Assembly: GCA_022059125.1 (NCBI GenBank)
Contig: JAEUWY010000018.1
Coordinates: 62,001-126,000 of the forward strand
From: Corynespora cassiicola
Taxonomy: Eukaryota; Ascomycota; Dothideomycetes; Pleosporales; Corynesporascaceae
Direction: 5' to 3'
DNA: 64,000 nt
Within the stretch, counting starts at the first letter, position 1. The number at the start of each line of letters is the position of its first letter. Below the pieces are notes generated by a model. That model had not been told where the DNA came from, searched no databases, and saw only the letters and a program-made list of their open reading frames with translations. A program made the translations under genes and the position numbers. This document shows positions 59,300 through 64,000 of this stretch, in pieces.

Positions 59300-60938
59300 T
59301 TTAAGTTAGGTAAAAAAGAAAATAGTACAGTCGCAATTTAAAGCAGAATATAAACCTGTTTAGTGCTAGTAGTTTTTTGTTTAAAGCTATAGATCGCGGT
59401 ATTTTAAAGTGCAGCCTTCTGTTAAAAAATAAAAAAGTACATTTAAATCTGTATCTACTAATAGCTAGGCCGTATAGACGTAGATAGGCGAGAGAATAGC
59501 TTAAGCGTAGAAAACAGTATAAAAGCAGACTAAGACAGTAATCTAGAACAGTAAAAAGAATAAAATTAATCTGTAGTTAGAGCGGACTAAATAGTTACTA
59601 TATTTAATAAATATAAAGTAGTTTAAGTTATTAGTATACGTGAAAAAGTCTAATAGCAACTCTAACTAGAACAAAAAACTTATTAAAATAGTAATTTAGA
59701 GAGCTATAGATAAGTTAGTGCGATTTAGCTAGACATCTATTATCTACTAAACTAGTATATTTATTAGATTAAAAGCGATTTAGACGGAGAAGTATTAGAC
59801 GCGGTTCTAACTATTATAGCTATATATAAATAAAAAGTTAATTATTAAGCATTCGCGGCTATAAAAGTAGATATTAATATTTTTTATACAGACGCAGCAG
59901 AAGCACACGTAGAAAAATCTAAAATACTAGTTTATACAGCGGCAACGCGAGGTGTAAAAAAAGTTAGTAAAGCAGATAGAATAGCAGGTAGAGAAAAATG
60001 CAGAGAAAAAAATAGACAACAAAATAAAAAAAGTAGAAAATAAAATAGAAAATAACGTAGAAAAAATAAATAATAAGAAAGTAAATATAAACGAAAATAG
60101 TAAGAACTAGAATTAAGGCAGCTACGAGCTACGCTGATTAATCTGAATCTAAAAAACATATTTACAGTTTTATATCTAGTTATTAAATTAGTTTATTATC
60201 TAGCAGAAGTATAACAGTCTATTAGTATGTGTATTAGCTGTGTTAGGCGTGAAGAAAACAGAGTAAAAAGGCTCTAAGCAGTATCTGTCTATATTATCAG
60301 CCGTAATTAAAGTTACCTGTTTTATAGTTATTTAGCAGATATTAGAATAGTTTAAGCTGTTAAAAAAAGCTAAGTTTAAAAAAAATAGTATATATAAAAG
60401 CGACAGCGGTAGACAGCTACTTTTAAAAAAATATTTACAGTTTATACAGAAAATAATAAATAAGTTTATAGTGCGGAAAAGCTATAAACTAATATAGTAG
60501 ATATTAGATTTACAGACGTACGGGTTAAAAATCTATTATAATACAACGTTAAAAGAGCACGTAGAGTAAGTAGAGCAGAACAAGCTGTTATATAAGTATT
60601 TATATTTTACTATACGTAAGTTCCGCAGTATAATATATAAGTTAGTAGCAGAAACGCGGTAGTTATTAATAAAAAAGTTATTATTTATAGACGGCAAAGC
60701 AGGCGACTAGGCGCCTCTAATTCTATAGCAGATATTAAAAAATAACCTAACTAATAAACAGCTTAGTTAGAATTTTTTACAAGACTACTGCACGCAGATA
60801 CTAGTTAAAAATAAAATATAGTTATTTAAGCAGGTGGGACGTAAGATCTGTATTTAAAAACAGTTTTTAAAGTCTAAAAGCGCATCTAAAGTAGACAGAA
60901 AAAAAATAGAGCGGTATATAGAGCGGGTAGTAGAGTAT
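59300..60938 (+). pseudogene. Probable telomere-linked RecQ-type helicase (TLH) relative, RIP-degraded
   Basis: One plus-strand frame (about 60,220-60,938) stays readable apart from CAG-to-TAG changes and runs LAVLGVKKTE, KGSKQYLSILSAVIKV, LDLQTYGLKIYYNTT, LYKYLYFTIRKFRSIIYKLV and ERYIERVVEY. I recognise these blocks as the large N-terminal region of fungal TLH/RecQ-like proteins, though this is from memory of the family and no RecQ motor motif is in the window. Upstream (59,300-60,200) a charged, coiled-coil-like stretch with lysine and glutamate repeats precedes it. The frame is cut at 60938 by the LTR of Gypsy-2 copy B. Such genes are usually multicopy and subtelomeric, which would explain the RIP. 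Confidence 0.45.
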
Positions 60939-61290
60939 TGTAAGGACACAGAGCGACTTGTCTCTGATACGGCTCAGATACTACTTAGAATAAAGATTTA
61001 CAGAACTAGAGAATAATTACAAGTCGGAACCTATAGATCTTGTACGAAAGAACATTTCTAAACTACAGAACTATCTAGAACTATTACAACTTTTTATAGT
61101 TTCTCTCTAGTGCCTTATTCTAAGTCTAGTTTAGTTCTATTTTTTAGTTATTATAGAAGAGTACGAAAGAATAAGAGATTAGAGCTGAGTTAGATATTAG
61201 AAGCTAAAAATTAGATGTAAAGTTCTAAATTACGTGCGCGATGCTTAAAAGTAAATATATTTAGACTTTATATAAATAAAATTTATTATA
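60939..61290 (-). repeat. Gypsy-2 copy B LTR (3' LTR of the element)
   Basis: 352 bp, reverse complement of the copy A LTRs; reads TGTAAGGACACAG at its left end, well preserved, and is strongly mutated at the right end next to the polypurine tract. Confidence 0.9.
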
Positions 61291-64000
61291 TTACCTCTCT
61301 TTTAGTAAACAGATTATTCTGATCTGTTCTAAGTTGTAGCCTATTTAGAAAAAATATAAATATTTTTTATTAGAAGCAGAGTATCTTATTTCGTTATTTA
61401 CTTTTTATTTCTAATACTTTATAGAAAAAAGCGTTACGTATTTACGTAACTAGTAAAATACTTTTATAGAGCTGCTGCTTAGCAGATATAAATTTAGTTT
61501 TTTAGCTCTTCTTCTTTTTTTTTTTTTTATTTTTTTACTTATTGTGTTCTGTAAGTAGTTTATTCTAAATCTAGTACTTCTACTAACTTTTTCTAAAGCC
61601 TTCTATTATTAAATCGGCTCTCTAATTTACTTTACAATGCTTATTTTAGTTTTACTTAGTACTTTATTAGTAGTTTACTATAAAATATACTTACGCGTCT
61701 GTCGCGCATTAGTAAAAAAATATATAATTAACTTTAAGTTTAAGTTAACTTTAAGTAAGAAGTACGAGTACTGTACTGCTTAAAAAAGTTTATATAAACT
61801 AGTATATATTTAACTCAGTGCGTATTCAGAATAGTTAGCTAATACTCTATTTTAGATTTTAGAGTGCTGCGCTGCTGAGTACAAAGTATTAGTATAGACT
61901 ATAAGTAACTAGAAAAAAAACTTAAATAACTCTACTTTAACTACTATAGTAAAAATTACAGCTAGAGCTGTTTTAGTAGTAGCTTAAATAACTAAAGCAG
62001 AGTCGGGACGTATGTAAACTAAAAAGGTGTTATTAGCTATTTATATAACTTTAAAAGTAGTCTAGCAGAGTATAGAAAAAATAGATTAAAAGCTAGCTAA
62101 CTTAAAAACAGTTTTTTTACGCAGCTTAGTTTGCGCAGGTAAAAAAAAAGCTGCTAAACCTACTAAGTTTTTTCTAGTAAAACAGTTCTAGCAGGCGGGC
62201 AGGTTAAGTAGAATATTACTAAAGCTTAAAAATAAGTCTAAGTTAGAGAAATCTAATAGTAATAGCAATCCGATTTTTAATAAAGATAAAAAGAACTAGT
62301 AGTTAGGCCTGGAGAGTTCTAGATAGACATCTAATAACTATTCTATTTTACTCTATTGTCTTGCAGGTAATCTATATCTTCTATTTCTTACTTCTATGCT
62401 TAGAGCTATTAGTTTAGAAACCTAGAAAGTTCTGGCTTATCCGGGTACTTATCGTAAAATACTTTTAGCTTATATAGAGCTTTTATAAAGTTTAAAGTGT
62501 TATACTACGTAGAGTCTAGATTATGTCTAATCTAACTTACTTAGTATTTTAGTAATAAGCGTACCAGTTTACTGGCGAGAATATTCTCTACTTTTTATTC
62601 TTCTACTCTATTAATAAGTACTCCGCTAGGTTTCAGAGTCTTTTATCTTAAAAAAAAGTTAGCTAGATTTTTGTATAGAATATCTAGTGCGAATATATTA
62701 TAGATTTTTAATTTAGAAGGCAGTTTAAGGTAGTACGAATAACCTACTTTCTCCAGTACTTTAAAAAGATCTGTCTACTATTTAGACAGCTTTTAGCTTA
62801 GTCTTATAAATATTAAGTTCTTCGTACTAAAATACACTTAATCTCTAATATTCTAATCTACTTATTAGTAATAGGGGTTAACTTAAGTTCGTATTTGTTT
62901 CTAAGCTTTTTTAAAAATTTTTTTCGCAAGCTTCTATACTTTATATATCTATAAAATAAGTGCTAGAGCGTTTTAGTAGTTTAGTTTTTTTTAAGGCTTA
63001 GAAGATTCTGGTTTTTTCTAATACCAACTCTAATAGAGTTCGGAACCGAATAGAACTTAGTAAAAAGTTATTTCTAAGCTTATGTGTAGAAGAGTAATTT
63101 AAGCGCGATCTATTAATAGCAGAAGTTTACTCTAGTTATTCTAGTAGTAGCTTATAAATAGCTTTAGTCTCTAGTTAATATATTAGTTTATAATTTTAGT
63201 CTAGCTGTTTGTTTTTTTATAATATATAGTAGACAGTTTAACTTTAACGCTAATAATTTAACAGAATTTAAACCAGAAACTAGAGATAAACTGTAGTTTT
63301 TAGTCCGATATAATTAACTCCGGGGTATATCTAAATTAGTATATCTACTAAATAAATAGATAGGCTATGCTACGTGCGTCAGTGTTTTTATAATATAGAA
63401 TTAATACAGCTTACTTAGAAAGTTAATTAATAACTACTAAGATCTGATTATAGCTAGTTTTATTACGGAGGAATTTTTTAAAATCTATATAGAGATGTTG
63501 CATAAGATAGTTTAGAATAAAAAAAAAATAAATCTCTTCAGCGGGACAGACTTATTTTAAATATACTTATTAATAGGTAAAGTAGTTTTATACATATTGC
63601 TTACACAAGTTACTTATACCTTTCTAGTAGTACTTCCAGGCTAATAGCTGGTAGGTTTTTATAGCGCTGAGGTGTGCTAAAAAAACTTAGTTATAAGCTT
63701 TTTGTATTAAGCGTGTGATAAGCGTTAAGTTCTAAAAAATATATAGTTAATATTAGTATAATATAAGTCTATTATATATTTAGTACTAGTTAGAAAAGTT
63801 TTCGCGTTCTTTTATAAAGCTTAATTAATTTTCTTTTAGAAAAGTATTAATAAGTTCGAGAAAGTTAAGGCTTATTAAGTTTTCTAGAAACATCGCATAT
63901 ACACGAGCTACACACTTAATCTAAGCTCTAATATATTTCTAAGCTAACTCAGCGTTAATACAGAAATTAAAATAATATAGTTTTATTAGTATATAAGAAC
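60939..64000 (-). mobile_element. Gypsy-2 copy B, opposite strand, cut by the right window edge
   Basis: Same element as 45646-52815 in reverse orientation. Starts with a full LTR (60939-61290), then the polypurine tract, the post-chromodomain region, chromodomain (about 62,450-62,620) and integrase (about 63,000-63,550), and leaves the window within pol. Heavily RIP-mutated. The candidate target duplication on this side is AGTAT (60934-60938); the other end is outside the window. The two copies form a large inverted pair about 8 kb apart. Confidence 0.88.

Noticed and set aside
59932..60159. 75-codon minus-strand hydrophobic frame resembling a membrane protein
   Set aside because: Antisense of a lysine/glutamate-rich coding remnant in RIP DNA; the hydrophobic look comes from TTT/TTA complements of AAA/TAA.
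1..64000. CRISPR array, rRNA or telomere repeat
   Set aside because: No regularly spaced identical direct repeats, no conserved rRNA core segments and no TTAGGG arrays were seen; a tRNA search by eye is not reliable, so absence of tRNA genes is not claimed firmly.

Overview
The window reads as nuclear DNA of a filamentous ascomycete (Pezizomycotina). Genes carry many short introns of about 45-75 bp with GTATGT/GTAAGT-type donors and CTGAC/CTAAC-like branch sites. Gene families are typical of moulds (sugar porter, MYND, isocyanide synthase, NACHT/STAND, CorA-like). Gene-bearing DNA of normal composition alternates with very AT-rich blocks (about 11.0-21.5 kb and 44.6-64 kb) holding transposons full of C-to-T and G-to-A changes, the signature of repeat-induced point mutation (RIP). 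No rRNA, tRNA or CRISPR was recognised.

Layout. 1-8.3 kb: a sugar transporter cut by the left edge, a fungal-specific protein with an RG-rich tail, a MYND-finger protein and a small unknown protein. 9.2-25.2 kb: a decaying secondary-metabolism locus. It holds two isocyanide synthase (DIT1/PvcA-type) paralogs, one apparently intact (9186-10514) and one with a one-base frame break (23014-24280). Between them lie a monocarboxylate-type MFS transporter remnant and a DJ-1/PfpI protein resembling isocyanide hydratase; a zinc-dehydrogenase pseudogene follows. The transporter is split by a 10.5-kb transposon stack: two adjacent Fot1/pogo-like elements with TA target sites, the first carrying a full-length Gypsy retrotransposon (TSD AATAC). 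Removing the stack and one TA restores the transporter frame. 25.9-26.8 kb: a microbial-type PARG. 26.8-31.9 kb: gene-poor DNA with a weak ORF, a 36-bp-arm hairpin and a family of degenerate short repeats.

31.9-44.1 kb: a conserved-looking gene block. It contains a 930-aa SNF2/RING helicase with nine exons, one intron being GC-AG; a 68-aa two-intron gene; a CorA-like membrane protein of six exons; and a 1597-aa protein kinase-NACHT-C2H2 zinc-finger fusion of seven exons, a STAND/NLR-like architecture. Exon models were built by hand from splice signals and frame continuity, and all lengths are multiples of three.

44.6-64 kb: RIP-degraded DNA. A full-length Gypsy chromodomain element (45646-52815, TSD ATAAA) is followed by about 8 kb of degraded coding remnants, including a probable telomere-linked RecQ-type helicase relative. 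A second, opposite-strand copy of the same Gypsy element begins at 60939 and runs off the right edge.

The most interesting system is the isocyanide locus: two synthases and a candidate isocyanide-hydrolysing enzyme packed together and then dismantled by transposons. The kinase-NACHT-zinc-finger protein is the second.
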